DNA of 64,000 bases from Punica granatum (taxonomy: Eukaryota > Streptophyta > Magnoliopsida > Myrtales > Lythraceae). Of this stretch, positions 48,590 through 61,089 are shown piece by piece (within the stretch, counting starts at the first letter, position 1; the number at the start of each line of letters is the position of its first letter). Where the stretch lies: the NCBI RefSeq assembly GCF_007655135.1, contig NC_045127.1, positions 7,015,001 to 7,079,000 on the forward strand, read 5' to 3'. The position numbers were made by a program, and so were the translations under genes. The notes below the pieces were generated by a model, which did not search any database, was not told where the DNA came from, and was given only the letters and a program-made list of their open reading frames with translations.

Positions 48590-48630
48590 TCTCTCTCTCT
48601 CTCTCTCCACCCCCCCCCCCCCCCCCCCAT
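48590..48630. repeat. (CT)n followed by an about 20-base C run
   Basis: A CT run is followed directly by about 20 consecutive C (48610-48629). On the opposite strand this is a long G run. Such a run is error-prone to sequence and could fold into G-quadruplex-type structures. Confidence 0.85.
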
Positions 48631-48971
48631 CTTTCACTCTCCTTAAGCTCAGCTCTCATATTCTCGGAGAAGAAACCGCAGAGATATCCGCCAACTTATT
48701 CTGATCCCCTCTCTGCTCTCCTGAAGCGAGAAACTTCCCACCCTGTTTACCATTTTCTCTCCTCAACTCCCACACAGAATTTCCGGGTCTCTGCTTCTTG
48801 CCTCGTTGGTCTGTGATTCAGGGGGCTAACAACCTTCAGTGCTGCTGTCCGAGACAGAGCTCGGATTAGGGTTCCAAGCTTGATTGATTCTGGGCCATCA
48901 AAGCCACTATCAGAATCATCCGGCAGAGCAGATGTCATTAGCTCTGTCCTTATTATCACAGCTCCCCAGAA

Positions 48972-51900
48972 ATGGACAAGGCTCGAGACGTGAGGAGGCG
49001 ACACTTCAACAAGCGATCTCCTAACTTCTCCTCCCCAGGTAAATTTACTGATTTATTTTTGTTTGAGAAAAATAAAAAAAAAAATCTGCCCTCTGATTGT
49101 CCGGTCCAAACAGTCGACCTTTCTTCTCTGCACAAAGAAACAGAGGTTCAATTGTTTGTTCCTTTGTCGTCATCTCAACATTCTTAATTCCTCCTTCGGC
49201 TCCTTGTGTAAAGAGCTCTCGCGATAATGCGAGCTCATATAGTCTCACGCTGTTGTTTTGGTTCTTGTGTGTTCTCAGAACTTTCGGAAGGAGACGTTTT
49301 AGCTTCGGAGAAGACGAGGAAGGAGAGGTTCCAGAAGCTGAGTTTGGTGGGCAGAGCCAGTTCGAGCTTCCCTGACGGGCAGAAATCAATGGAGCCGGTT
49401 GAGGCGTCCGATAGAGAGGAAGAGCCCCGTGCGGTTGTTGGCCGAAAGAGATTTAAGCTTCCCAGAATGGTAAGCAATGCAATCGATCCATAGAAGCTTG
49501 TATTTGTTGCCAAAATCAGGTTTTCACATTGACCAGGAAGAATTGGATGAGCGAAATTTTCGTTTTCGCGTCATTAATGAGTGGAGTTTGGGGCCTCCTC
49601 TGGGTCCGCCCTGTACTGCGACTGTTGTCCCACTGTTGCTTCGGTCGGTTGTGACACTAATTCTTTTAGGACGACAAGTCATTGATTCGTCTCTTGTTAT
49701 CTTACTTTTTTATTGTCTTCCCCTTTATTTCTTCTCATGGATCTATTCTTGGTGTAGTTTCTGGAAGATCGTAACTTGGTCGAGCAGGCTTCGGTCCCCC
49801 GGAAACTCCGGTCAGGTACTTCACATGGTCGAAAAGTGTTGGCTTTGATTTCTCCGAACTGTGTTCCTCTCCCTAGTTATTCCTGGGTTTGGCTATAATG
49901 CGGTTGGTGGGTCTGGACATGCTTGGAGGTATGCAGTGTTGGAAACTGCTTAGTGGGGGCGTCAGAGGAGGATCTTCTCAGAAGTTTCCCCTTTTTTTTT
50001 CTTCTTTGTTTTTTTGATAACTGAAGTTTCCCCATTTTTGTTTTGGCTTTCCAGTTGATGGGGTGGATTGGGACCGAAGCAAAATTGAGATCTTTTTTCG
50101 CTTTTTCTTTCTTTTCATGGACGCAAGATTCTGTGTGTTTTCTCTTTAATAAAATGATTAATCATTATTAACCAACAATAAGATAACATTTCAGTTCGTG
50201 CAAGGTCTCATGGTGCAATTCATTCTTTCGAATGATGGGCCTTTTCTTTGAGGCTCTGCCTCCTTTTTGTCTGAACTCGACTTTTAGAAAAGATACTTTT
50301 GCTTTCCCTGTGGCCAAAAAAAGCGCTTTGAATAGGAAGAGAGAAATGTTTGCAAAAGAAGAAAACTACATGAACTGCTGGGGGGGTGAAATTTTTGGGG
50401 GCTCACTGTACAGACAGCTCACTCTGGCATTTTACAGCCATGAAGAAGCGAAGTCGGGAATCTCTTTCTCCTCCTATTCCCAACTCGAAGAAGCAGAAGC
50501 ATTCGATGAGTGCAAGGGGATCTCCCAAAAAGGATGGTGCTAAGAAGACTAAAGTGAGCTCGAGTCTCTGGTTTTGGATTTTTGGCCTTTGATTGAGAAT
50601 ATTGAGGGTGGGTCTATTGATGGTGACACTTGGACTTTCTTTTTGTAGAAACAAGGGAAGTCAGGGTCAGGCTTTACTGGCCCTATCACGAAAGATGAGG
50701 AAGAAGTTGTGGAGACATTGTATGCTTTAGCTGGGATGTTCTTAAACGACCGTGACTCTTGCTGTTGCAGCAGACGAGATGATGAGTCTTCCCCAGCTGA
50801 CACTCCGACTGTCCCTGGAGGAACTGAGCCATCGACTAATTCTGCCAGCGGAGGTTGTCGGAACTTTCCCCATAAATATAATCATCATTAACTTATGCAA
50901 ACTTATTGTGTTCAAGAAGTTAAGTATTTAAACATCAAATTTTCAGCAAAGGAAGAAGAGCTTAAACCATCAGTCGCTTCATATAATGAAGAAAGATCAT
51001 CAGAAGAAACTGCAAGAACCTGCCCTCCCGATGGACTGGTAACTCATCAACAGCCGGAGTTGTTAGATTGCAAATTGTCCAGCAAGGACACGGATACGAG
51101 GGCAGAAATTGATCTGCAAACAACAACTTCACAATCTCGGAGTGAGAAGAGCAATGAAGTGCTGCATGCCTCTGGCAATTTTGGGCTTGCAGCAGAGCTT
51201 GGCCTCGATGCTCAGTGAGTAGAAATATATCTGGAGATGCTACATAAGATGCTAATGGCGATGTGGTTATAATCCCAGTATTTTCTTGCTGTCAGCTTGA
51301 AAAAACCTGAAGAAATGGACAGATCACTTCCTTCAACAAAGCAAGAAGATAAAGAGGTAACGGTGAGCAAAACTTTGAAACATCTTATAATGCATGTCTA
51401 TCTCTGTGGGACCTCTGAATAGTATATCTGAAAATATGCGTTACGTTTCAGGTGGCAGTTATTGGAAATCAGCTGGGCCTACACCACAAGAGTGAGGACA
51501 GCCAGAATAATGGTAGAATTTTTTTCATCTTATTTACCATAACTTGCCAATTTTTACTTATCCCCCCTCCCCCCCTCCCCAAAAAAAAAAAACGATTTTT
51601 TTTTAACTTTGGTCTTATTTGGTTCTTTAATGTATAAAGGTCCAGTGTTGTGGCCAGGCCTGTTATCTGGCTCCCTCTCACAGGATGTTCGTAGTCCATC
51701 AGAGTAAGTATTCTTCAACCTTGTTTTAGTTTGATTTAGGTGTTCCTACCATTGGTTTTTTGTTTTTTTTTTAATCCACACGTTTATTCTTTTTTTTGTA
51801 AATTTATCCAGTCCCGGGACGGAACCGGTCCAGTTGAACATAGTCGACTACAAATGTAACATAGTCGAACTGCACTTTGCTCCTGTCGACTATGTTAATT

Positions 51901-53277
51901 TTGCAGTCACTATGTTCGACTGAACCGGTTCCGGCCCGGGACTGGATAAGCTCCCTCTTTTTTCAATAAATTAGGTTACCGACAAGCAAGATTCCGGCAT
52001 GGCTCCATGGTGCAGCCTGTTCCAAAAAACCCCAACCAATAGAAAGTGGGAATCCGGTTGATAAGGTAAGAGATGATATGCCGATTTTTTGACCGTATAC
52101 TATTTGTCCCCGATTTAAGAGAATTGATCAGAGGCATTCGATCCTCCTCTCTGATATATTTCTCATTAAGAGCCTGATTGTGCCCACATTGGATGTTCTG
52201 CAGGTCCCAAAGAGTAAGTTCTATAAGATATCACGGAAGAAATGTGTGAGACATGTCTTCATAAGTCATCTAATACATTCTCTACAAATGCCCGAGAGCA
52301 ACGAGAACCGGCCGCTTCAGCCTGACCCTGGAAGACGGCATGAACAAACAGAGCAACGAGTAAATGCTGTAGGGTCCAACTTTAACGTTTTGAAAAATGG
52401 TTTAAGTCAAGCCTTTGCTAGCACGCTAGTCTCTGATTCACAGAGATACAAATATGAAACTAGAAATGCCATTATTCAGCAGAACCGACACAATCAAGGA
52501 CCAAAGTCGAGCTCCTCAGGGAATGAGGTATGAAGTAACAGTATAGCAGTACTTAAGGTTTCCGTCTTGGCTTCCTCTAGCCTTATCTGTTGTTATTACC
52601 TTCTGCAGGGCTTCGATTTCTTGTCTCTCTCCACTTCAGTCAGCGGTCTAAATCAGAAGACCAATGTTCCATACTTTCACTCAATCAACCAACAGCAACA
52701 TATGTCTCTGCCCCTCTCGACATCAAAAACTTACTACTCACCTTCCTACTCTGACCAGCTTTCAGGAGTGACAACTTCCCGGCAGGTTTGGCTTCATAAG
52801 TTGATCACTTGTTTGCCATTTCCCCCCATTAATGGAGTTTAAAACATGGCTGCAGGACAATTATATATCTTTGTTGTGAATTGATCACAGGTCCAACTGC
52901 AGCTACCTTCATATCTCGCAAATTCGGGCCGATCCCTTATTTACCGAGGTCCAGTGGTTCTCTCAAAGGAGCTGCAAAACCAACAGATGCTTTGGACTAG
53001 CCCAATAGCATCGACTCAATCGAAGCCCACGGGAAACTTGAAGGCTGTCGCACAGTTCCCAACATGGCAAAACGGAAGTGTAGAGTCCCCTGCGACGGTT
53101 CCATTTACTGCAATAATTCCTCCTCCTCCACTTTCCTCAATTGAAGTACTTGGCCCAAAGCACTCCCAACTGTTGTCTCAACAGTACCATCATCAGCAGC
53201 AACTTCTCTCTCTGAGATCTCCATATCCACCTACAATTTGTCAAAAGACCAGACAACCTTCCCCATTCCGCTCATGA
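48972..53277 (+). CDS. 13-exon protein of unknown function, probably nuclear
   Basis: Thirteen exons (48972-49038, 49279-49469, 49758-49815, 50438-50553, 50649-50853, 50947-51214, 51296-51356, 51452-51512, 51640-51703, 51975-52065, 52204-52527, 52609-52785, 52891-53277), all GT-AG and in phase, give 689 residues. The N-terminus MDKARDVRRRHFNKRSPNFS is basic. Exon 4 (about 106-144) holds a bipartite-type nuclear signal, KKRSRESLSPPIPNSKKQK. Residues about 160-176 (DEEEVVETLYALAGMFL) and 406-422 (KKCVRHVFISHLIHSLQ) are the only parts that look ordered, and are probably the conserved motifs. The rest is Ser/Gln/Pro-rich and disordered (for example QQYHHQQQLLS near the end). No catalytic domain is visible. 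The leader is long and rich in CT repeats with several short upstream frames. I do not recognise a named family. Exon 7 could alternatively end 6 bases later. Confidence 0.8.
51804..51949. mobile_element. 146-bp foldback MITE inside intron 9 of the 13-exon gene
   Basis: The two halves are an almost complete inverted repeat. The left arm begins TTATCCAGTCCCGGGACGGA and continues through ACCGGTCCAGTTGAACATAG. The right arm, reverse complemented, begins TTATCCAGTCCCGGGCCGGA and continues through ACCGGTTCAGTCGAACATAG. Pairing extends about 66 bases per side with only a few differences, leaving a loop of about 14. If the ends are TCCAGTCCCGGG the flanking duplication would be TA, as in Tc1/mariner-type elements. 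It is far more GC-rich than the surrounding poly-T intron. Confidence 0.75.
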
Positions 53278-55050
53278 AGAAGCTGTGCCAAGGTTCCACG
53301 GGGGAGGTGCATTGTCCTTGCAGCTGCTGTGTAATGAGCGCCTCCAAGGGTAGCTAGTGGGGACGGGAAAATATTAAAGTTGACGGGCAGTCAAGTTCAG
53401 TTCAAACGTGACAGTAAATACTGGCCCACTTTAGTTCAACCTTGGCTCGAGAAAGATAACTGAAGTTGAGACTTCAGAGGCTGCATTAGCAGCATCTGTG
53501 GGACGCGATGGAACCGTGACAGCATAGTAAGAAATACATAAGAGTTGGGTTGATCTCTGTGAAGTTTTGGTTATAGTTATTGGGTGGGAAATATGTTTGA
53601 GAAAGTGAAAGAAAGGGCCATGAAACTGACCAAAATCTCTTTGAAACTGTAAGATATTCCCTCCTACATAGGGAGGCTTCAGTTGTGGCCATATGATCTG
53701 AGTCAGAGCATTAATGCAGCTCACAGTTTTCCCCAGTCTGCAGCTATTCCCTCCCCAGCAGTGGACAAATTTCTGTTCCGTCTTTTACGTCTCTTTTTGG
53801 CTCCTGACAGATTCCCCAGATAAAAGACATTAAAACCATATTTAGCAAGCAGGAGGTTTTGGCCAATTTGCTGCCAGAGGACAAAGTAAACAGGCAGGAC
53901 CCAACACATTGCTTTCGTTATGGCTGGCTTCACTGCTCGGTGCAGTTTCGCCATATGCATGCACGTATTGGAAGGTGGAGCCTCCTCATCTCAAGACAAG
54001 AGGAAGCAATTTGTTTCATGGTTGCACGTCGGTTTTGTTTTGCCAGTTTCGAGCAGTCAATTCCGAGACGATAAAAGAGTTTTTATCTTACATCACAAGA
54101 CTTGGGAGTTGGGAGGAATGATTGATGGGTCGATACCAGTAGTGTTGTTCTTGGGTTGAAAAGCCCATTAATTGGATAAAAAGCTAGACCGTGCTAGCAA
54201 AATGGTTGACGTGCGCACCTGTGGCCCGTTTCGGTATGTGCCTTAAAAGGAAATGGAATGGAATGAAATTATTATTGTACATACGTAGTTGATGCAGGCA
54301 TGCTTTGGTTTATTCTCTTTTGATTCCACCGTACTAATTGGGCCATTAGATGTATAATAGAAAATAGAAAAGGGAGTAATTAAGGCCACAACTCACCGGA
54401 AAGCCCAAGGTGGAGGGGTCACTGGTTGGTTGGCTCTCTCTCTCCCTCTCTAATTTCAATTCCCCCTTTATACAATCTTACATGCAGGGATATTTGTACG
54501 CATATTAGAAAGAGAGAAGGGCTCGTGCTTTTTGAGTGTGCACGCTGATATTAAGAAGCCCAATAGACCCGATTAATTCAGTTCGAATACGGTCAGTCCG
54601 TTAAAAGGGTAAAACTCTTCCAGTGTGGATTTTCTTCATTCATTAGACTCGAACTCGAGATCTTATCTTACTTAATAAATAAGCGCCGAATCACTTGAAC
54701 TAACTCATATTGGCAAGAGAGACTTGTGATTGTGTATATAAATGAGTTACTAATCAACCTTTCACCAGCTTCATGGACACCCCTTTCGTTCTCTTAATAA
54801 TCAGAACACAACAGAACATAGGAACAGAAACAGAAACACAGGACTGCAAAAACACAAACAGAGAAGAGAACCAAATATGCAGTGAAGTGGACGCCAAGTA
54901 AAGAAGCTGCTGTCTCTCTCTACCTTACTGTACTTGTGATATTTTCTCTCTCTCTCTCTCTCTGTCAAGACTAAATATCACTCCTAACCTATAACCAACC
55001 TCTTCCTCTGCCCTGTCCCTTTCATCCATCAACTCAAACAGAAAAGCACT
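53278..55050. other. 3' region of the 13-exon gene and intergenic DNA
   Basis: The first about 850 bp is of coding-like composition and open for short stretches on both strands (for example 53721-53960 minus and 53859-54159 plus). No frame has a signature, so it is most likely 3' untranslated sequence. It is followed by a SINE-like copy at about 54585-54720 and a (CT)n tract at 54941-54963 upstream of the WEB gene. Confidence 0.4.
54585..54720 (-). repeat. tRNA-derived SINE-like copy
   Basis: The minus-strand head AGTTCAAGTGATTCGGCGCT is followed by an AT-rich spacer, GATCTCGAGTTCGAGTCTAA (good B box GAGTTCGAGTC), and then a diverged tail. Confidence 0.45.
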
Positions 55051-55120
55051 TGTTTGTTCCCTTCTTTAATCCCCCTCCCCCCCTCCCCTTCTCTCTCAAC
55101 CCCAAGTCAATTCAACGACG

Positions 55121-57220
55121 ATGGAGTCATCATCATCAGTTGACACCAGCGAGGGCGGAGCTCTGTGGATCAAGAGGGCGGAGATCGACACTCGAGCCCC
55201 TTTCCGCTCCGTCCGGGAGGCCGTCTCCTTGTTCGGGGAGAGAGTCCTGGCCAGCGAGGTCTACACCCGCAGCCCCAAAGACAAAGACGTGAGTCCTGTC
55301 TGTCTGTCTGAATTATATTAATCCATCCTCTTAATTCTATATTCTCTCAAACTGTCACCTCACGCTGTCGAATCAAAAACGTCATAATAACTTGGTGGCT
55401 GAACCATATATCACTAGTACGTTTTTGGTTACCTCTCCATGAATTAATCTTTTAAAGTCGACGGACTAATGCATGACTAAGCATGTGCCATGTTCTGTTT
55501 CATTTTCATTTTTATTTTTTTGTTTCTTGGCTAATCATTGTCGATGTCCGATATCGATCCGTAAGAAGTCTCTGGACTGGAGGGATCAAATTGTTGGTAC
55601 TATTAGCTAAAAAGTGATCAAGATATGTAGCAACAGCAACAGCATAACCCTCATATGGACCACTCGATGTATATTCATTCGTTCGCTTCAGGTAGAGGTA
55701 GAGAATCAATGGCTGCCACCGAGAAGAAAAACTGCTCTGGCCTGCCTTCCTTTTTCTTTTTCAAATTTGATGAAATAAAGGGCACCTTCTACACACACAC
55801 ACACATACATAAAAATATTAGAGAGGAGAATCGGTTTAGTGTCTAATGGATGGGCTTCAATTAGACAAAAGCCACATGAGTCGCGCTACCACGTTAAGGA
55901 ATGCACATAGCGGGCTACAAAGAGTAAAAAAAAAAAGAAAGAAAGAATAATGAGAAGAAGATCTCCAAAGAATTTGATTTAGTGATTAAAGAGGAGTTCA
56001 AGTATTCACCCGATTCTGGATTTAAAACTTCTTGGAGTCACTGAAACGTTTTTAAAGTAATTACTCGTTCTGTGCACCATCGAGAGTTCACGTAGTCTTA
56101 GGGATTGAGGCGAAGGTTGAAAATCCTGGGATAGAAAGAAAAGAAAAAGGAAGAGAGAGAGAGATAAAGAAGTACTTTAGCACTTTTACTATGATTATTT
56201 TGTTCTGTTGTACGAAAGCGCTATATGAACGTTGTTTCCCGATCAAACGGCTCCATGTGTCGCCGTCCCTGTATATAGAAAGGGTATGACCGATACTAAA
56301 TTTAGTTTATCGACCGATATATTATAATTCATTAACTAAACGTCTCTAATCAAATCAAATGGATCTCAATCATTGAATATCTGATGGACCAGAACTTATT
56401 TAGTATATATTTTATTTATCTACGTCCTAAGAAAATAAGTTGCGTTTATTACTATCCGCTAATTATATCTGACTCATTTCTAGTGTGAAATTACAGTATA
56501 AATACAAAATATGGCAAACGGAATGTACGTAAAACAAACATAGATGCATCTGCCAATATTATGTCTTTCTAAAACATAACTCTGTAGGTTCACAATGGAG
56601 TTGGCCCCTATGGTAATGGGCACCGTGGTGGTACCGGGGCCGGGGAGGCCGGAGATATAACGGTGGAGCTGGAGGAGACCAAGCAGAGCCTCCAAAAGGC
56701 CAGAGCAGAAGGCCTTCTAATGGAGAGCCGCCTCTCCTCCCTCAAGGAAGAGCTTGAGCGTACAAAGCAAGAGCTTCAGCAGCTCAAGACCAACCCCGAC
56801 TTCTCCTCGTCGTCATCCTCCTTGTCCTCCCTGCAGAAACATCCCGTGACCGAGGAAGACGAAGAGTCCGACGGCACCGAACATGTCAAGTTCATTGAAG
56901 ATCACCACCCGACCAATAAATTCGAAGTACTCAAAGCCCAGACCGGATCATCCTGCAGTACCGGCAATGATGGCAGCAGCGGCGGCGATAAGGTTGAGTT
57001 CCAGAAGAAACGGTACGTTACCTTTGCGAACCCTCCCTCCATGGCCCAGGTTCTCGTCCCCGAGCGAGACACTGTGTTGCAGAGACACCCGTCGCTGAAG
57101 AAGCCGGCGAATAAGAAGAAGCCTCTGATCCCTCTCATCGGCGGCATCTTCTCGAAGAGCAAGAAGAATTACCCTGAGGTTCATCATCAGTTCTCATCAT
57201 CACCTCGGGTCCGTAACTAA
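55121..57220 (+). CDS. WEB family protein (WEB1/PMI2-related, DUF827)
   Basis: Two exons (55121-55288 and 56588-57220) flank a 1.3 kb intron. Both are in phase 0 and give 266 residues. Exon 1 has the family opening, [20 protein letters not shown] (residues 21-40), leading to RVLASEVY. Exon 2 has a Gly-rich spacer, then a coiled coil (about 81-123: [20 protein letters not shown], then [20 protein letters not shown]). Next come an acidic/Ser-rich stretch ([19 protein letters not shown]) and a conserved C-terminal basic block ([18 protein letters not shown]). This is the layout of the short WEB-family proteins. Longer relatives (WEB1, PMI2) take part in light-induced chloroplast movement through actin filaments. 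For the short members this role is only inferred. It is convergent with the HVA22-like gene. Confidence 0.9.
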
Positions 57221-57224
57221 GATA

Positions 57225-58590
57225 ATTAAACCTCACAGAACTCAATCATACAGTAATAATTAATCATACGTAGACAATGAGCTGAGCTCCCGGAAAAAAA
57301 AAATTGAAGAAATAAGAGAAATTAAGAAAATAATCGCCATTGATCCTCACCAAATCTTTTTCTTTTGTTTTTTTGGGATTTGGCATGATTTTATCTTCAG
57401 TAGTTTGATTTACAGCGACGCAATCATAATGTCAAAAGTCATAATAAACATAAGAAGCATTTCTAGTTTCATGTATTACATTTTCCCTTTCTGTTTCCCT
57501 TTAGTAACTTTTGTGGTAAACAACTGGAGAGGACTGTCATATGATTCCAATTATGTGTTTTCATTTTCTAGCTTGTATATATGCTTTATGCTGTCATACG
57601 ATACATGGACCGATCGAGAGTCCGAAACCAAAATGAGAATGTTAGAAAGGGGGGAAAAAGAAAGAATTTTGAACCGAAATGATCATCGAAACGAGTTCCA
57701 TCATAATTCTATACGAGTCACATTTGTTTGATAATCAAATCGATTTCCACCTTGACCACCTCCCTAGGCAACGGCAATGGAGGTGGCCAAGGTAAGACGA
57801 GTCTACCTGATAAAGGCATTGAAAGAGATTTTATACATATAGATCTGTTGGAAATTCTTACACCGGACCATCCAAGGGAACACCGGAATCATTCGACAGG
57901 GTCACAACATCCTGCTGAACGAGAACCGTATCCAACGGTGTCAGGACCTCATGGACGGTCCAGTCCATGGAACATTGTTTCCATAATCTCTAGTCCCGCT
58001 GATGAAGGTGTCATGTGGGGCACAATAAGCTTTTCAACAAAGCCATATTAATTAATTCGGAAAGGCATTCGACCAAAATCTCCATACGCTTATGCAGCCA
58101 ATCTCAGTGGTCTATACTCTATCGTGTTAGTTAGAATGATAAATTAGTAAATGGCTCAATTGACAATGACACAACGGTGCATGTGAGATTACATATAAAA
58201 AAAAAAAAAACTTCATGAATTCAACGTTCCAGGAGAAGGAAAGGGCAGCAAATATACCGTCGGATATCCGACCTGCTTGTTTTCCAAATCCAAGCACAGC
58301 ATCTCTATCGGGATGATCTACCGCCTCATAAACGGATAAGACGTTACCGGAAAGCGAGAAGCGACAGTTAGGTATAACCCACTTCTAATTGCATAGTTGT
58401 TACGTAGACAAAACATGGCCGAAGATGGAGTTCACGTCTCACTCCCTTTATCTGCTGACCCGTCCCCGAAAATAATAAAGCCACATAAAAGAATGAAAGC
58501 TAACGCACGTCAAATTTACAACCACCAGTAGTTCAAACTCCAACTTCTTCCATTCTCGTGCCCCTTACACCTACACCCTACTTTCTGGAT
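57225..58590. other. Convergent intergenic region, possible decayed coding piece
   Basis: The 3' flanks of the WEB and HVA22-like genes. Segment 57761-58050 has coding-like composition and a 107-codon plus-strand frame with no family I recognise. See findings. Confidence 0.3.
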
Positions 58591-58597
58591 GCTTGAA

Positions 58598-60120
58598 TCA
58601 GGACCCCGTCGACTCTGTTTCTTTACGGGTCGGAACTGACCGTGCCTTCCTCAATCTGCCCCGAGTTCGACGGAGGGTATCCTCCATGAATGTCTCTTTC
58701 GGAGGTGGATCGGGATTCTCATCTTCAGCAGGCGGCACAGCTTCGGTCTTTGCAGGTTCTGCCTCAGCAGGTGCAGACTGGGCCGAGGTTTCCATTGAAG
58801 CGGCCAACTTTGGAGGGACTGGAGCTGGCGCTGAAGACACAGGCTTCGAAGGTGCTGGCTTGGGCACATTTGAGGGGCCCGCAACTTCTGTTACTTCCTT
58901 TTGGTCTTGGCTCGATGATATACTCGACGTGGGCGATGGTGGCTCCTCATTCTCTACTTGAACTTTTCGCGAAGGTTGGCGATTTAATCCAGCAGGTGCC
59001 TGACCAGCCCCGGGGGCTTGTTGCTGAGGCTGCAATTGAATATGAGGAATACGTGAAAAAGAGTTAAAGAGTTAGAATCATAGCATGATATATTATCGAA
59101 TTCAATCACGCATCATTAGTGTGGACTGGAGCATCAGCCAACGGAGGAAAAACTTTTTGTAACAGTCGGGCCTATGGCTTTCTCAAGCGAAAAGACACCA
59201 CTATAAATTACTAACAGCTCCCAATAGATACTGCATGCACAGCTATTCTGATGTGATGCCTATGCAACGAAAACATAACATGGAAGCAGACGAGTACCTG
59301 AGCCGGGCGAGGTCTAGGCGTTGATTGTGCAGCAACAAACTGCACAATCTCAAAAATCCTTGTCTGACCATAGCTGGCAGCTCTTTGCCAGTACAAAACT
59401 GCCATATCTCCAGCCCGAGTTCTCAGCTCCAACAAGTTACGATCAATTTCATTCTCGTGCTTTGCAACATATGGTTTAAAGAACGAATCGTACACATACG
59501 TTGTGCCCTGTAATAGGACAGCAAAGTGTAAGGCACCCATGTCAATGCAGAACCAATTATTTCAATATTTCAGATTCTTTTCTCACTACATACCTTTGTT
59601 TTAGGATACCAGAGGTATATAAAGAATGCCAACTTCGCCTCACTGTACATGGGAACCCTTCAAAGTAGAAAAGATAGAACAGGATAAGAACAGGGCAATG
59701 GACGACAACGCAGAAGCGATTCTATCGCAGCTCACATACAAAACTCAAATGGCCTACCATGAAATGAAAGCATCTCCAACTCTCTCACAGACTGTCAGGA
59801 CAGCGACCAAAATCCTGCCATTTAATGGTACTGTGAGAATATATCATATGTTGCATAGGTGGACAAGGCATAAACAGTATGACGTGCACAACATACCAAT
59901 ACTGGCACCAAAAGAGGAGTTGCTCAATCTCCGGTTTATTCTTCTCCACAGTCTTGTAGCACTCATACGCCGGATAAGCATAGCCAAAAACCAACCTGAG
60001 AGGAAAAAATAAAAAAGGCGTTCAAACACTAAATCTGGTAACCAAAAAATTGACTGTAATGAGGAAGTTAGAATGTTTGATGACGTACACAAGTCCTCTC
60101 GTAAGAAAGGATCCGAGCAT
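58598..60120 (-). CDS. HVA22: HVA22-like protein i/j (TB2/DP1/HVA22 family)
   Basis: Six coding exons in order (60120-60089, 59995-59897, 59814-59758, 59657-59594, 59507-59298, 59029-58598), GT-AG and in phase, give 297 residues. The TB2/DP1/HVA22 domain occupies about 1-105. It contains MLGSFLTRGLVLVFGYAYPA, then YECYKTVEKNKPEIEQL, WCQYWILVAVLTVCERVGDA, WVPMYSEAKLAFFIYLWYP and KGTTYVYDSFFKPYVAKHEN. The two hydrophobic hairpins insert in the ER membrane. HVA22/DP1/REEP proteins shape ER tubules, and plant HVA22 is ABA- and stress-induced and linked to vesicle traffic. The C-terminal 140 residues form a Pro/Ala/Ser-rich tail ending in a basic RRTRGRLRKARSVPTRK segment, the feature that separates the long i/j forms from the about 170-residue HVA22 a-e forms. 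Exon 1 codes for only 10 residues, and an acceptor site just upstream suggests a noncoding first exon. Confidence 0.92.
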
Positions 60121-61054
60121 CTTTGTACTCCTACAATGGCAAAAATTGCTCCAGTTAGATGCAATGCAAATATGATGAATCACGATTCTGAAGAAGACCT
60201 TAACTTCAAAGGCCACAGACTCAGAATGAAACTGAGGACGAATAGTTTCAAGATTATCATTCACACTACAAATTCCAATATCTAAACCGGTGCCAGTGGC
60301 CAGCTTCTCTCAGGTCAGCCAGTTGCGGTATTATACACTCATCAAACAACTTCCGTGAAAGTATTCCACTTCTGCCACCAATCAAAATTTCCTCAGCAGC
60401 AGGGTCAGTTATTTTTCTAGCAATATGATTAGAACCGCTTCCCGTTTTGGTACCCCAAAAACTCCACAAATGACAAGGAAACGCCACAACGGTACTTGTT
60501 CCCTAGCTTCCTTCGAATCGAAACAGAAGCACAAGGAACATTCGACGATTAAATGCAAATGCCAGACATCAAAAGAGACATGATAAAAAAGATCTGTCTC
60601 AATGGAGACGAAACGTCTGGGTTAGGGCGAAAATGCAAAGTTTCCGATAAAGCAACTCGTGAGCAATCAACCAGCAGTTGACTTCAACAATCTGCTTAGC
60701 TCAGAAATCAAATCGGAAAACCGAATCCACAACAAAAATCGACAAACTCGGCATCAGACTCTGCGTTGAAATGCGGAGCCGTGCACCAACATAGCAAGCA
60801 AATTGAACAGAAACAAAGGCATTCAACTGGACAATGGTCCGGAAAGGGAAAGCAACCCAGAAATCTGCCAATACCTTCAAATGCTTAATCTAAAACCAGA
60901 GGAAGCAAGAAAGAAGACAGAGGACCAGAAATGGACGGCAATGAGAGCAGAGCTTCAGTTCGACAATGGCGTGAAAAGGTCAGAACCGCCGCCAGCTAGC
61001 ACGAATCGGCACCGTTGAAAGGCCACGGCGAACCGTTACGCTGTGTCGGCGGTG

Positions 61055-61089
<35 letters not shown>

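Noticed and set aside
53721..54159. Several open frames after the stop of the 13-exon gene
   Set aside because: No in-phase splice route from exon 13, no motif, and frames on both strands overlap. Treated as 3' untranslated/intergenic.
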